DNA of 64,000 bases, taken from contig CAZFST010000009.1 of NCBI GenBank assembly GCA_964522015.1, forward strand, positions 62,001 through 126,000, written 5' to 3'. Below, one piece after another: positions 25,935 through 35,304 of the stretch. The first letter of the stretch is position 1. Each line of letters opens with the position of its first letter. This DNA comes from QQWI01 sp964522015. GTDB lineage: Bacteria > Bacillota > Clostridia > Peptostreptococcales > Acidaminobacteraceae. The notes beneath the pieces are model-generated. The model was not told the origin of the DNA and ran no database searches. It saw only the letters and a program-made list of their open reading frames with translations. The position numbers and the translations under genes were made by a program.

Positions 25935-27668
25935 ATGACTTTAAAAATAGCCATTGAAGATGTTCGTAAAAATCCGAAGTCATATTTAGGGAGGCATATG
26001 TCAAGCTTCCATGAAGACCTGGACAGTTTAACCGCTGAAGCATTGCTCTGTCTTCAGTTTTCCAGTGCTTCATTTGCTTCAAGTGATTATTTTGAAATTA
26101 TAACAGAAGCCATTAATCATCAAGGAATCCCCGAAAAACTTCCTATTTATGACCACTACTATGCTATTGCATTAGGACTTTTTGCCCGTAGTATCAATGA
26201 TACCACCGAAGCGCTGACTTATTTTACAAAGGCATATGATATCGCTGTCCAACTGGGAGATAAAGAACTCATTGCCCGGTCCCTGATTTATTTAAGTACT
26301 ATTTTTGACATGTTGAAAAATTCCGAAACTGCAATTGATTTTGCTACAAAAGCTGTTAGATTAACCACAACAATGAGCTCAAATTTAGTAATCGCAGAGG
26401 TCTATATGAACTATGCTCTTTTGCTTGAACACTCAGGCCAAGCAGAGGATGCCATTGCGGCCTATCAATATGCCCATAATCATTTTTCACAGGTGCCCGA
26501 CCAAGAAACCTTTCTCAATTATTGCATTCTAACTATCAATATTGGCCATGCCTACCTTGAACAAGGTATGCAAGTGATGGGTGAACAATACTTAACACAA
26601 GCCATCACCATTGCTGATACATATGGATTTTTTCCTTATTTACAACGTTCCATTAAAGTCATCGCTGCCTATTTTGAGAATCAAAACGAGTTTGAAAAGG
26701 CTAATCACGTCTTAAACTTGTTTTTAGAAAGCCAACTGAAATCTCAAAAAAGCGCAAACACTAGAAGTGTCACCGTGCCTGAGTCTGATGTAAAAAAACA
26801 CTTAGGTGCAATTTCCCATCTTGAACAGGTCAACACACAACTATCATTTGAATTAAAAGTCATTCAAAACGTGCTTACAGAAGATTCCCTTGCTCAAAAA
26901 ATGGCTATCCAGCAGCTAAAAACTATCGGTGAGGCCATTCGGAATCGAGAATTCCTACCCTATTTACAGGCTAAATGGCCCATTAAAACAGATCAATTTG
27001 CAGGTGCTGAAATCCTTGCCCGTTGGCAAAGTTCTGAGGGTGGCATGATACCACCTAGCCAGTTTATTGATGCCATAGAAAACAACGACTTAATCATTGG
27101 ACTCAGTGAATATCTTTTAAGAACAACTCTAGATACCCTCGCTCCAATCATTCGTCAAGCCTATCCAACTTTTGTGATTAGTCTAAATGTCTCTCCCTAC
27201 CAATTAGCCCATCAAGATATCTTGCGACTTCTAGATGCTTGCTGCATCGAATATGGTCTACTGGCTTTGAATTTCGAGATCGAAATTATCGAACGTACCT
27301 TTATTGAAAACAACCCCAAAGCCATTGATCAGCTTTTTAAGCTCCATCAGAAGGGCTTCGGTATCGCCCTGGATGATTTTGGATCGGGGTATTCCTCTTT
27401 AGCCTGCATTATTGAACTTCCCATAGATACGGTTAAAATTGATAGAAGCCTAGTAAAAAATCTAGATGAGACCCCTAAATCACGCCAACTATTTACCAGT
27501 ATCATCTCCATGCTTTCTGAGCTTGGTATCAAAAGTATTGCAGAGGGCATCGAAACTGAATCCCAGCGACTTTTTATAGAAGAAAGCGGTTGCCTTGAAG
27601 GTCAAGGTTTTTTAGTGCATAAGCCGTGTTGTTTAGACGATTTTCATGCTATACTAAAAAAAGAATAA
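25935..27668 (+). CDS. TPR-EAL cyclic-di-GMP phosphodiesterase
   Basis: A 577-residue cytoplasmic protein. Residues ~60-285 are TPR-like repeats (EALTYFTKAYDIAVQLGD and similar). A coiled coil spans ~285-325 and an EAL domain ~330-577. The metal and catalytic positions look intact: Glu in the first motif, here AEILARW instead of EAL, LNVSP, EIIERTF, LDDFGSGYSSL, VKIDRSLV, AEGIETESQ and the Gln in EGQGF. It should therefore hydrolyse c-di-GMP, with the TPR part sensing a protein or peptide. AAAGGAG precedes the ATG. A DegV gene follows 31 bases later. Confidence 0.9.
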   Translation: MTLKIAIEDVRKNPKSYLGRHMSSFHEDLDSLTAEALLCLQFSSASFASSDYFEIITEAINHQGIPEKLPIYDHYYAIALGLFARSINDTTEALTYFTKAYDIAVQLGDKELIARSLIYLSTIFDMLKNSETAIDFATKAVRLTTTMSSNLVIAEVYMNYALLLEHSGQAEDAIAAYQYAHNHFSQVPDQETFLNYCILTINIGHAYLEQGMQVMGEQYLTQAITIADTYGFFPYLQRSIKVIAAYFENQNEFEKANHVLNLFLESQLKSQKSANTRSVTVPESDVKKHLGAISHLEQVNTQLSFELKVIQNVLTEDSLAQKMAIQQLKTIGEAIRNREFLPYLQAKWPIKTDQFAGAEILARWQSSEGGMIPPSQFIDAIENNDLIIGLSEYLLRTTLDTLAPIIRQAYPTFVISLNVSPYQLAHQDILRLLDACCIEYGLLALNFEIEIIERTFIENNPKAIDQLFKLHQKGFGIALDDFGSGYSSLACIIELPIDTVKIDRSLVKNLDETPKSRQLFTSIISMLSELGIKSIAEGIETESQRLFIEESGCLEGQGFLVHKPCCLDDFHAILKKE

Positions 27669-27699
27669 TCAATGACAAATATACCTAAAGGATGTGCCC

Positions 27700-28530
27700 A
27701 TGAGAATTGTATGCGATAGCGGTTGCGATCTTACTCCAGAAATGAAAGCAGAATTAGCAGTTACATTAGTACCTTTAACCATCAATGTTGGCGATGTCAT
27801 CTTTGTTGATGATGAACATTTAAATGTAAAAGAATTAGTGGCTGCCATTGAGGCGTGTCCCACCGTTGCAAAATCAGCTTGCCCTTCACCACAGGATTTT
27901 ATGAATGCTTTTATGGCCCAGGGGTCAGTATTTGTTGTTGCCCTTACCTCAGCTCTTAGTGGTACTTATAATAGCGCTGTTTTAGCTCGTGATCTTTTTC
28001 TTCAAGAACAAACCGAAAAATTCATCCATATTTTCGACTCTAAAGGATCATCTGTTAAACAGACTCTCATCGCCATGAAGATTCATGAGCTGATGAACGC
28101 AAAATTAAATGAGAATGAAATCGTTGCAGGGGTTAACGCTTATCTTGAAAAGCAAAAGTTCTTTTTTCAGCTAGGTTCATTGGATGCCATGATTAAAAAT
28201 GGCCGCATCACAAAACTGAAAGGTCTCATTGCCAATGTCCTCAATATTAAGCCAATCCTATTTGCCAACGAATTAGGCGAAGTGTCCCTATTCGAAAACG
28301 TTCGTAGCTCAAAGAAATCCATGCGTAGAATGGTTGAGCTTATAGGCGAACAGTGCGATGATTTTTCAGAACGAATTTTAGGCATCTCCCACTGTGAAGC
28401 CCTTGAGAGAGCCAACGAACTAAAAGCAGAAATTGAAGCACGGTACAATTTCAAAGATGTTTTTATTGTTCCTACAGCTGGTTTAACAAGCCTCTATGTC
28501 AGTAGAGGGGGCATCACAATCGCATTTTAA
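27700..28530 (+). CDS. DegV-family fatty-acid-binding protein, second copy
   Basis: A 276-residue DegV/FakB-like protein. Family motifs RIVCDSGCDLTPEM, ALTSALSGTYNSA and KNGRITKLKG are recognisable but shorter and more diverged than those of the copy at 16659. The open frame begins at a GTG six bases earlier, but AAAGGA is placed well for the ATG at 27700. It is co-directional with the EAL protein and ends at a strong terminator. It probably binds a fatty acid for phosphorylation by an unlinked FakA. Confidence 0.9.
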   Translation: MRIVCDSGCDLTPEMKAELAVTLVPLTINVGDVIFVDDEHLNVKELVAAIEACPTVAKSACPSPQDFMNAFMAQGSVFVVALTSALSGTYNSAVLARDLFLQEQTEKFIHIFDSKGSSVKQTLIAMKIHELMNAKLNENEIVAGVNAYLEKQKFFFQLGSLDAMIKNGRITKLKGLIANVLNIKPILFANELGEVSLFENVRSSKKSMRRMVELIGEQCDDFSERILGISHCEALERANELKAEIEARYNFKDVFIVPTAGLTSLYVSRGGITIAF

Positions 28531-28534
28531 ATTG

Positions 28535-28573
28535 AAGTGGCCCATGAATTTTCATTCATGGGCCACTTTTTTT
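28535..28573. terminator. Strong terminator between DegV and the HDOD gene
   Basis: A 14-bp perfect stem (AAGTGGCCCATGAA and complement), six-base loop and seven T on the plus strand. It probably also stops the convergent gene at 28636. Confidence 0.9.
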
Positions 28574-28635
28574 CTTCTTTTTAATGAATAATTACAGCTA
28601 GTGAATGACCGATATCAATAGTTTCCTCATGACAC

Positions 28636-29844
28636 TTAGCTCATCAGAGCGATAATCTCACTGGCCCAAGCAATAGCAGTACAGTAATCTTTGTATAGCT
28701 GTGTCTCATGTACTCCAACGGCCTCAGTGTATAATTGACCTGTTCGCCAGTCACCTCTTTCGTAAGCATAAAGGAGACTAATTAAAGGGCCGAGGGCACC
28801 GGATTCCTTGATTAAAGCATCTGAAATGGAAATCGGGATGGTAATACCATCTAGGGCATCTGTCATATTTTGATCTAGCATAGCATCTAGAGTGCTAAAG
28901 AGTCCCATCATTGAAGCCTCGTGTTTCATGGTTTTCAGATTACCATTTATTGCCGTCAACTCAGAAAACTTTGTCCGCACCAAAGCCATCCGCATGAGTT
29001 CTTGGGGTTTGTGGCTGGATAAGTCCCGAAGCATCAAGATGCTCACCCAACGTTCAAGCTCTTTTAATCCCATGTAAGTGAGGGCGCGTTTAATTGAATA
29101 AATCAAGTCATCTCCTGCTCGGCCTTTAATCACCCGCATCAGACGGTAGGCGAGCATCATATCTTTTTCAATGATTTCGGCCAGAACCTGATAAGATGGT
29201 TCTTCTTTTTTAAGCTCAGTTAACAAACGCAAATATTGAATTTTGGTGGTGGTTTGACTATTTGAGTGGGCGACGATATTGGGTTTACTGAAAAAATACC
29301 CTTGAAACAGATGAAAGCCCATTTCTTTTGCTTTATGAAATTCATCTTCGGTTTCAACTTTTTCTGCAAGAATGGTTTTTTTCTGTCTTAGAGCAAGTCT
29401 AACTTCTGCCTTGATTTGATCTAAGGGTGTTTGGAGGATATCAAATTTGATTATGTCTGCAAATGGCACTAGAGGGTAATCTGCATAGGATTCTACAAAA
29501 TCATCTAATGCGATTTTATAGTTTTTTATTTTTAAGTCTTTAATGCGGTTGACCAAGGCCAGATCTACCACCACATCTTCTAACACCTCAATAATTAGCC
29601 GTTCTGGTCCGATAATTTCAGGCATATCCGAGTGCAAAAACTCTGCATCAAAATTAATAAAAGCCTTTTTGTTCTCCACAATTCGATCAATTCCGGCCTC
29701 AAAGAGGCCACCCACGACGGCTGCCGTCGCATGAACACTTGAAACACCATCAAATGTTTGGGATTGCTCACCGGAGCGATATAGTAGCTCATAACCATAT
29801 ACTTCTAAATTGCGACTGAATATCGGTTGTCTTGCTATAAACAT
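28636..29844 (-). CDS. EAL-HDOD signalling protein (YuxH type)
   Basis: A 402-residue protein with an N-terminal EAL-like domain (MFIARQPIFSRNLEVYGYELLYRS, KIALDDF, LAEKVETEDEF, GFHLFQGYFFSKP) and a C-terminal HDOD domain (about residues 200-400, YLRLLTELKK to the end). In the EAL-like half several catalytic positions are missing, as is usual for this YuxH/CdgJ group, so it is more likely a c-di-GMP or protein-binding regulator than a phosphodiesterase. Related proteins affect motility. GGAGG lies ten bases before the ATG. It is monocistronic. Confidence 0.9.
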   Translation of the reverse strand: MFIARQPIFSRNLEVYGYELLYRSGEQSQTFDGVSSVHATAAVVGGLFEAGIDRIVENKKAFINFDAEFLHSDMPEIIGPERLIIEVLEDVVVDLALVNRIKDLKIKNYKIALDDFVESYADYPLVPFADIIKFDILQTPLDQIKAEVRLALRQKKTILAEKVETEDEFHKAKEMGFHLFQGYFFSKPNIVAHSNSQTTTKIQYLRLLTELKKEEPSYQVLAEIIEKDMMLAYRLMRVIKGRAGDDLIYSIKRALTYMGLKELERWVSILMLRDLSSHKPQELMRMALVRTKFSELTAINGNLKTMKHEASMMGLFSTLDAMLDQNMTDALDGITIPISISDALIKESGALGPLISLLYAYERGDWRTGQLYTEAVGVHETQLYKDYCTAIAWASEIIALMS

Positions 29845-30254
29845 TGTTACCTTACCTCCAATCGCTTATGTTTAGTGTTATTAACGGACTATTTGGAAAC
29901 ATCATATGGTAATATCAGCTATTGCTATATAGGTTATTGCTTCTATCACATATATGCCCTTTAGTAGCTTTGCCTAACAGCCTTTTCACAACCTTTTAAA
30001 TAATTATTCCTTTCACATCATAAAATGCCTGGGAAGTTACATTAAATAGCTTGTGATAAGACTTTGCTATAGTCCTTATATCACTTGTGTACAAACGGTT
30101 AACTTTTTTACATTGTAAACGATTTCACAGTGTGTAATCATTACTTAAAGACATGCAATGATTCATTTAATACGGAATGTTAAAATACGGCTTGTAATTT
30201 TTTGTGAGAGGGGTATTATTAGCTAGGAATCATTAAATTTCGGAGGTATCAGAC
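29845..30254. other. Divergent 410-bp intergenic region
   Basis: It separates the divergent HDOD and transporter genes. It is AT-rich. No tRNA, riboswitch or ORF with a ribosome site was seen, and no promoter stands out clearly. Confidence 0.5.
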
Positions 30255-31526
30255 GTGACAGATCATGTGATCATTGCAGTAGGTATTTTTGCTTTAAGTT
30301 ATATAACAATCATCTCGGAAAAGATTAACCGCATGATTGTCGCCCTACTTGGTGCTATTTTGATGATTGGTTTTCAAGTACTGAGTCAAGAGAAAGCGCT
30401 GGAAATAATTGATTTTAACACAATTGGTTTGCTCATTGGCATGATGATTATTGTGAATATTTTGAAACGCACAGGTTTCTTTCAGTTTTTAGCTATAAAA
30501 ATGGCGAAATTAGCCAAAGGCGACCCTTGGAAAATCACCTTGTATTTTGCAATCACCACGGTAGTGGCTTCAGCATTTTTAGATAATGTGACCACCGTCC
30601 TTCTTTTAGCACCAGTTACCTTTGTAATTGCCGATGCACTAAAAATGAATCCAATTCCTTTTATGGTACCCATGATTTTCGCTTCGAATATTGGTGGTGT
30701 GTCAACTATTATAGGTGATGCGACAACCATTATGATTGGTTCTGCAACAGGTTTTGATTTCCTCTATTTTGCCGCAAACATGGCGCCGATTGCTTTAATT
30801 GCCTTCTTAGTCATGATTTTCGCTATGAAGTTTTATTATGGTAAGCAGCTCAAAGCCACCGATGCTCAAAAGCAGCATATCTTTGATCTCGATGAATCCC
30901 GAACCATCAGTGATAAACAATTACTCATAAAGAGTTTTATTGTACTTGGTGGTACCATCATTGGTTTTATCTTTCATAGATCATTCGGCCTTGAGTCTGC
31001 AACCATCGCTTTGGGCGGTGCTACTGTGCTCTTACTACTTAGTAAACTTGATCCTGAAGACATTTTAATGGAGATTGAGTGGAATACCATTTTCTTCTTT
31101 ATCGGTCTTTTCATATTAGTAGGCGCTCTAGAAAGCGTCGGTGTAATCACATTCATGGGTGATAAAATCATCGCTCTAACCCAGGGTAATTTATTCTTCA
31201 CTGCCATGCTGATTCTCTGGGTATCTGCTATTCTTTCATCTATCCTAGACAACGTACCTTTTGTGGCCACTATGATTCCTCTTTTGAAACATATGGAAAG
31301 TGTCACAGGTGTTAATGCGCCCGTTCTTTGGTTTGCACTGGCTGCGGGGGCTTGTTTAGGGGGTAACGGCACTTTGATTGGTGCATCGTGTAACGTTGTC
31401 ATCGGGGGCATGCTTGAGAAAAGAAATCACAAGATAAATTTTCTTAGTTATATGAAAATTGCTTTTCCTACAATGCTTCTCTCAATCGCTGCCATCGCAG
31501 TCTATATGGCCGTTGTTTACTTTTAA
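30255..31526 (+). CDS. ArsB/NhaD-type ion transporter (SLC13-like)
   Basis: A 423-residue membrane protein with about eleven hydrophobic segments. The duplicated signature SAFLDNVTTVLLLAPV and SSILDNVPFVATMIPL, with the asparagine-containing hairpins, and SNIGGVSTIIGDATTIMI and GGNGTLIGASCNVV are typical of the ArsB/NhaD/P-protein ion transporter superfamily. Substrate could be sodium, arsenite or an organic anion; no ars regulator is nearby, which argues against arsenite. It starts with GTG after CGGAGG. A 159-residue protein gene follows 20 bases later. Confidence 0.88.
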   Translation: MTDHVIIAVGIFALSYITIISEKINRMIVALLGAILMIGFQVLSQEKALEIIDFNTIGLLIGMMIIVNILKRTGFFQFLAIKMAKLAKGDPWKITLYFAITTVVASAFLDNVTTVLLLAPVTFVIADALKMNPIPFMVPMIFASNIGGVSTIIGDATTIMIGSATGFDFLYFAANMAPIALIAFLVMIFAMKFYYGKQLKATDAQKQHIFDLDESRTISDKQLLIKSFIVLGGTIIGFIFHRSFGLESATIALGGATVLLLLSKLDPEDILMEIEWNTIFFFIGLFILVGALESVGVITFMGDKIIALTQGNLFFTAMLILWVSAILSSILDNVPFVATMIPLLKHMESVTGVNAPVLWFALAAGACLGGNGTLIGASCNVVIGGMLEKRNHKINFLSYMKIAFPTMLLSIAAIAVYMAVVYF

Positions 31527-31546
31527 GAACCTTCAGGAGCTGATTA

Positions 31547-32026
31547 ATGAAAACTTATATGCAATCCGAAGCCACTGAACATGAAATGAAATTAGTCCAA
31601 ATGGGGGCTAAAGTTGAACAAGTCCATAGCCGTATGTGTTATATCCGCTTTCTTGTTGAAGGGGTTGAAGTAGAATATGTTTATAATATCAATAAGAAGA
31701 AAAAATACTTCTTACAGCGCAAGAAACCATACCCACTGGCCCTTAAAGTCACTAACACTGAAAAAGAACTGGTTTCTGTGATTGAAGTGGATCTTGAACA
31801 GTTTAAAAATGCTGCCCGTAGCCATAATATCAACTACTTTTTAAATATTGGTACTGATTTAATTAAAACGATTCAGAAATTTGAAGATCTGTACTTGTAT
31901 TACAATGTGCCTAAAGAGGATTGTCAACGTTTTGCTGAGCAAGTAAAAGCTTTAAAAGATGAAATCTATGTGATGCGGGATAAGTCTGAACGTGTCTACT
32001 TTGAAAAAGAACCAGAAAACCTTTAA
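31547..32026 (+). CDS. 159-aa hypothetical protein, paralog of the convergent gene
   Basis: I do not recognise this family. It is a soluble protein with an N-terminal alpha/beta part containing VEYVYNINKKKKYFLQRKKPYP and a helical C-terminal half. It is about 40 percent identical by eye to the 159-residue protein encoded convergently at 32023, with the same length and the same last five residues (EPENL). It follows the transporter gene by 20 bases with AGGAG before its ATG, so it is probably co-transcribed. Its last codons form one arm of the palindromic terminator. Confidence 0.8.
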   Translation: MKTYMQSEATEHEMKLVQMGAKVEQVHSRMCYIRFLVEGVEVEYVYNINKKKKYFLQRKKPYPLALKVTNTEKELVSVIEVDLEQFKNAARSHNINYFLNIGTDLIKTIQKFEDLYLYYNVPKEDCQRFAEQVKALKDEIYVMRDKSERVYFEKEPENL

Positions 32027-32045
32027 AGGTTTTCTGGTTCTTTTT
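32004..32045. terminator. Shared palindromic terminator inside two coding ends
   Basis: A 42-bp perfect palindrome (21-base arms meeting at TTTAAA). Each arm encodes the C terminus EPENL and stop of one gene, and each strand ends in T runs. It is a bidirectional terminator in which both stop codons lie at the centre. Confidence 0.9.
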
Positions 32046-32502
32046 TAAAGTAAATTTTAGGCGCTGAATTTTTACAGTTTTCAATGGCAGTATTAATTTT
32101 AAGCAGTTCGTCAAAAATTTGTTTCAAAGTGTCTTCTGGAACGTTGTAATAGAGAAACAGATCTTCAAAGCGTTTGGCTGTTTCGTGAAAACTTTGCCCA
32201 ATTTGCAAAAACTTCACCATATGCTTACTGGCAGATGCTTGTTTGAACTGTTCTAGGTCTATTTCAATGATTTCTACCAGTTTAGCCTCATCTTCAAATG
32301 CCTTCACTGGTAGTGGGTATGGTTTGATCCGTTCTAAAAAGTACTTCCCTTTTGCATTGATGTTATAGGCATACTCAATTTCAACCCCATCCACTACAAA
32401 GTGAACGTAGCACAATTTACTAGTAATCTGTATAACTTTGGCGCCAAGCTGTTCCAATTCCATTTCTTGCTCCATTGCCTCTGCCATTAGGTAGCTTTTC
32501 AT
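32023..32502 (-). CDS. 159-aa hypothetical protein, convergent paralog
   Basis: Same length and clearly homologous to the protein at 31547: shared stretches include GVEIEYAYNIN, KYFLER-KPYPL, IEIDLEQFK and the ending FKKEPENL. No recognised family. Its stop overlaps the stop of the convergent gene by three bases. GGAGG precedes the ATG. Unlike its paralog it has its own promoter region and no transporter gene upstream. The pair probably arose by inverted duplication. Confidence 0.8.
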   Translation of the reverse strand: MKSYLMAEAMEQEMELEQLGAKVIQITSKLCYVHFVVDGVEIEYAYNINAKGKYFLERIKPYPLPVKAFEDEAKLVEIIEIDLEQFKQASASKHMVKFLQIGQSFHETAKRFEDLFLYYNVPEDTLKQIFDELLKINTAIENCKNSAPKIYFKKEPENL

Positions 32503-32582
32503 AAATGCCTCCTTACTTCTTGTTGAGGTAGTTATTTGTATCTTACCCCAAAGCAGAGGACTTAATCTTTAAAAACGAGATG

Positions 32583-32637
32583 GGGGGACGTGCACCATGT
32601 TTCACTCTTTTAAAGTGAGACACGGTGCACGTCCCCC
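32583..32637. repeat. REP-like hairpin element, copy 1
   Basis: 14-base perfect outer arms (GGGGGACGTGCACC / GGTGCACGTCCCCC) with further inner pairing TTTCACT/AGTGAGA. Its GC content is much higher than that of the surroundings. It lies just after the stop of the histidine kinase at 32656. The same outer sequence recurs at 35305-35402. Confidence 0.85.
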
Positions 32638-32655
32638 TGGCCCATTTTTGCTTTG

Positions 32656-34614
32656 CTAGGCTTTAAAGCGCAGGTCTACTTTAAACAAATCTCCATCTAC
32701 GCTGAGTTTCAGGTCTGCATCTAAAGCGTTTGCTAGGCTCATGGCAATAGAGAGCCCGAGGCCGTTGCCTTCTGAGTGTCTGGCACTATCGCCTCTAACA
32801 AACCGTTCTAGAAGCTCCTCAGGGGCAATGTTCAAGGGATGCTTAGAAGTATTTTTAAGGGTGATGTTCAAATGTGTTTTTTGAGTACTTGGGTCTAATT
32901 GTTTTGCAAGGGACATAAAGACCCGGGTCCCTGGCAATGCGTATTTTAAGCTATTTGACATGAGGTTATCTAAAATTCGATAAAGCATTTTAGGATCTGA
33001 GTTAATAGGCGCCTCTGTCAACTGATTGGTAAAGACTAATTGCAAAGCGGCATTTTCAAAGGCTTCTTGATACTCCCCTTGAATCTGCTGCAGCATGGCC
33101 ACAAGATCTAAGGGTTCCCAAGCCACTTCTACCACTCCACTTGAAATCTTTGAGGCTTCTACCAGGTGCTCAATTAAGGCTTTTAAACGGTTGGATTTGT
33201 CTGTAAGGATGCTAATATAGCCTTTAACCGTTTCGCTTGATGTGGGTTCTTTTGACAAAAGATCCACATAGGTAATGATGGATGTCAAGGGTGTTTTTAA
33301 GTCGTGGGTCACGTTTGTGATTAGCTCTGTTCTTAGGCGTTCACCCTTAACGGCCTCTTGGACTGCCACCCCTAAACCTTGATGGAGTGTATTGAGGTCT
33401 GCCACAAAATCAACGAAACATGGGGTCACATCTTTGGAACTCAATTGGGTTTTCATATCCCCTGAGGCTTGATCGTTGACGTATGCCATCATGGACTTGA
33501 TGGCTGTTAGATGCTTTAACAAAAAGGATACGGCGTAACCATTTAAGGCTAAAAAGAAAATGAACCACAGAAGTGCCATCTCATTATCTGCTGTGACAAC
33601 CATCAAGGTGGCAATGCAATTACCGGCACCGTAACCCAACATAGTAATAACCATATAGGGCTTAAATGCGGCCTGCCAGTTGCGGATGCGCACAAGTTCA
33701 GCTAACCAAAGGATCATTTTAACGGTTAGGGCACTGCGCCAAAAGTACTTGGATTTGATTCGCCTGACCACCGATAGATAGAAGCCCATGCCCACCACAA
33801 CAGCAAAACTTGTGAGCCAAATGAAGATATCCAGGTTTAAAAGTGTGAAGGGTTCATTGCTAATAATCGCAATGGCTGGCATAAATGCCAGAGGCACTAA
33901 AACTAAAACCAGTTCCAGGGGTAAGAAATCTAATGGAATCAGTGACGGTTCCTGATAGGACTCTTTTTTACCAGCTGTGATGGTCAGCCATATGAATGCG
34001 CTAAGGGCAAATGCTAATGCCATGGCAATTCTATAGACGTAATTATCTTGCACTGCTTTAAAGGCTTCAAACTCTTTGAATAATTTACCAACTCGTTGTT
34101 GGTCATGATGATAATCAATGCTGACCTTCATGGAATCCTTATCTTCTAACCAAGAACGCACAACATCACTGGTGTTATAAACAACTTCTGTGAAAACCTC
34201 ACTGTCTAATACACCATTTGGTGCTGCAAATGCTTGAGTTCGACTAAAGTGTATCGCATATCGACTATTGAAAATCCCATCTGCATTTTCGTTTGCCCTT
34301 AGATTCGTAGCCAAGATCTGCCCGTTTTCACCAGTAATTTGATAACGAAAAGTATCGGATATCAGCTTAGAATTCTGTTCATTCACATCTACAGTCCCGT
34401 CCGCTTTAACAGCTCTGACACTGGTCTCGATTAAATCTTTATACAGGTTTTCAAACTCATAGGTCTGATAAAAATAATCCCTAACTGCGTAATCATCCTT
34501 AATGGCCAGCTCGTACCCTGACTGTAGTGTTACCATAGTTGCCATTGCAATCACCAACAAAAGTAATGTTTTAAACGCCACACTATACGGTATATTTCTC
34601 AATTTTGTAACCAA
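32656..34614 (-). CDS. Membrane sensor histidine kinase (VanS-like)
   Basis: A 652-residue kinase. An N-terminal membrane helix (about 12-30) and an extracytoplasmic sensor (~31-195) come first. A block of about six membrane segments follows (~198-370), then a linker, the H box NVTHDLKTPLTSIITYVDLL, and an ATPase domain with NLMSNSLKYA and GNGLGLSIAMSLA. The multi-spanning block suggests sensing within the membrane. The frame opens with TTG at 34614, overlapping the end of the response regulator by 32 bases; later TTG or GTG starts are possible and none has an ideal ribosome site. It pairs with the regulator just upstream. Confidence 0.9.
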   Translation of the reverse strand: MVTKLRNIPYSVAFKTLLLLVIAMATMVTLQSGYELAIKDDYAVRDYFYQTYEFENLYKDLIETSVRAVKADGTVDVNEQNSKLISDTFRYQITGENGQILATNLRANENADGIFNSRYAIHFSRTQAFAAPNGVLDSEVFTEVVYNTSDVVRSWLEDKDSMKVSIDYHHDQQRVGKLFKEFEAFKAVQDNYVYRIAMALAFALSAFIWLTITAGKKESYQEPSLIPLDFLPLELVLVLVPLAFMPAIAIISNEPFTLLNLDIFIWLTSFAVVVGMGFYLSVVRRIKSKYFWRSALTVKMILWLAELVRIRNWQAAFKPYMVITMLGYGAGNCIATLMVVTADNEMALLWFIFFLALNGYAVSFLLKHLTAIKSMMAYVNDQASGDMKTQLSSKDVTPCFVDFVADLNTLHQGLGVAVQEAVKGERLRTELITNVTHDLKTPLTSIITYVDLLSKEPTSSETVKGYISILTDKSNRLKALIEHLVEASKISSGVVEVAWEPLDLVAMLQQIQGEYQEAFENAALQLVFTNQLTEAPINSDPKMLYRILDNLMSNSLKYALPGTRVFMSLAKQLDPSTQKTHLNITLKNTSKHPLNIAPEELLERFVRGDSARHSEGNGLGLSIAMSLANALDADLKLSVDGDLFKVDLRFKA

Positions 34615-35284
34615 TTCCCCACACCACCTTTAAGTATTTTGGATTTTTCGGGTCGAATTCAATCTTCTCCCGAATGCGTCTTATATGGACTGCAATTGCA
34701 TTGTTGGCAGCAAAGGCTTCTTCCCGCCACACCTTTTCGTATATTTCATCAATGGAAAACACTTTATTCATATGCAGCATCAAGAGTTCCAGAATCCCCC
34801 ACTCAGTGGCGGTTAGATTGATTAGCTCTCCGTCTACCTGACAGAATTTTGCGTCCAGGTCCATCACTAGACCTCCGGTTTGAAGAACCCCAGGCGCTTC
34901 TATTTTGCTGCCTAGTTTGGTATAGCGCCTGAGCTGGGACTTAACCCTGGCCATGAGTTCAAGGGGGTTAAAGGGCTTGGTGACGTAGTCGTCTGCCCCA
35001 AAATTGAGACCAATTATTTTATCTGTGTCTTCAGATTTTGCAGAGAGTAAAATAATGGGCACATTTTGGATTTCACGAATTGCACGGGTTGCCTTGAGGC
35101 CGTCCATTAGGGGCATCATGATATCCATGATGACCAAATGAACAGTGTTTTGATTGAGGCAATCCAAGGCCTCTTGTCCATTATATGCCTTAAGGACTTT
35201 TTGGTGTTCCTGCTCCAAATAGATGCCAATGGCATCGACAATATCGCGATCGTCATCGCAAACCAGTACTGTGTAGGTTTCCAT
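34583..35284 (-). CDS. OmpR-family response regulator (VanR-like)
   Basis: A 233-residue regulator: receiver domain with acidic pocket CDDD, phospho-acceptor in VIMDIMMPLMDG, and the conserved lysine in VTKPFNP, followed by a winged-helix DNA-binding domain (LTATEWGILELLMLH...AVHIRRIREKIE). GGAGG precedes the ATG at 35284; the longer frame to 35323 reads through a REP-like hairpin and is rejected. It is the partner of the histidine kinase downstream. Targets are unknown. Confidence 0.94.
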   Translation of the reverse strand: METYTVLVCDDDRDIVDAIGIYLEQEHQKVLKAYNGQEALDCLNQNTVHLVIMDIMMPLMDGLKATRAIREIQNVPIILLSAKSEDTDKIIGLNFGADDYVTKPFNPLELMARVKSQLRRYTKLGSKIEAPGVLQTGGLVMDLDAKFCQVDGELINLTATEWGILELLMLHMNKVFSIDEIYEKVWREEAFAANNAIAVHIRRIREKIEFDPKNPKYLKVVWGIGYKIEKYTV

Positions 35285-35304
35285 TAATGCCTCCAGGGAA
35301 AAAC

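Noticed and set aside
30974..31411. 145-codon minus-strand frame opposite the ArsB/NhaD-type transporter
   Set aside because: Shadow of a real membrane protein gene; composition is that of an antisense frame.
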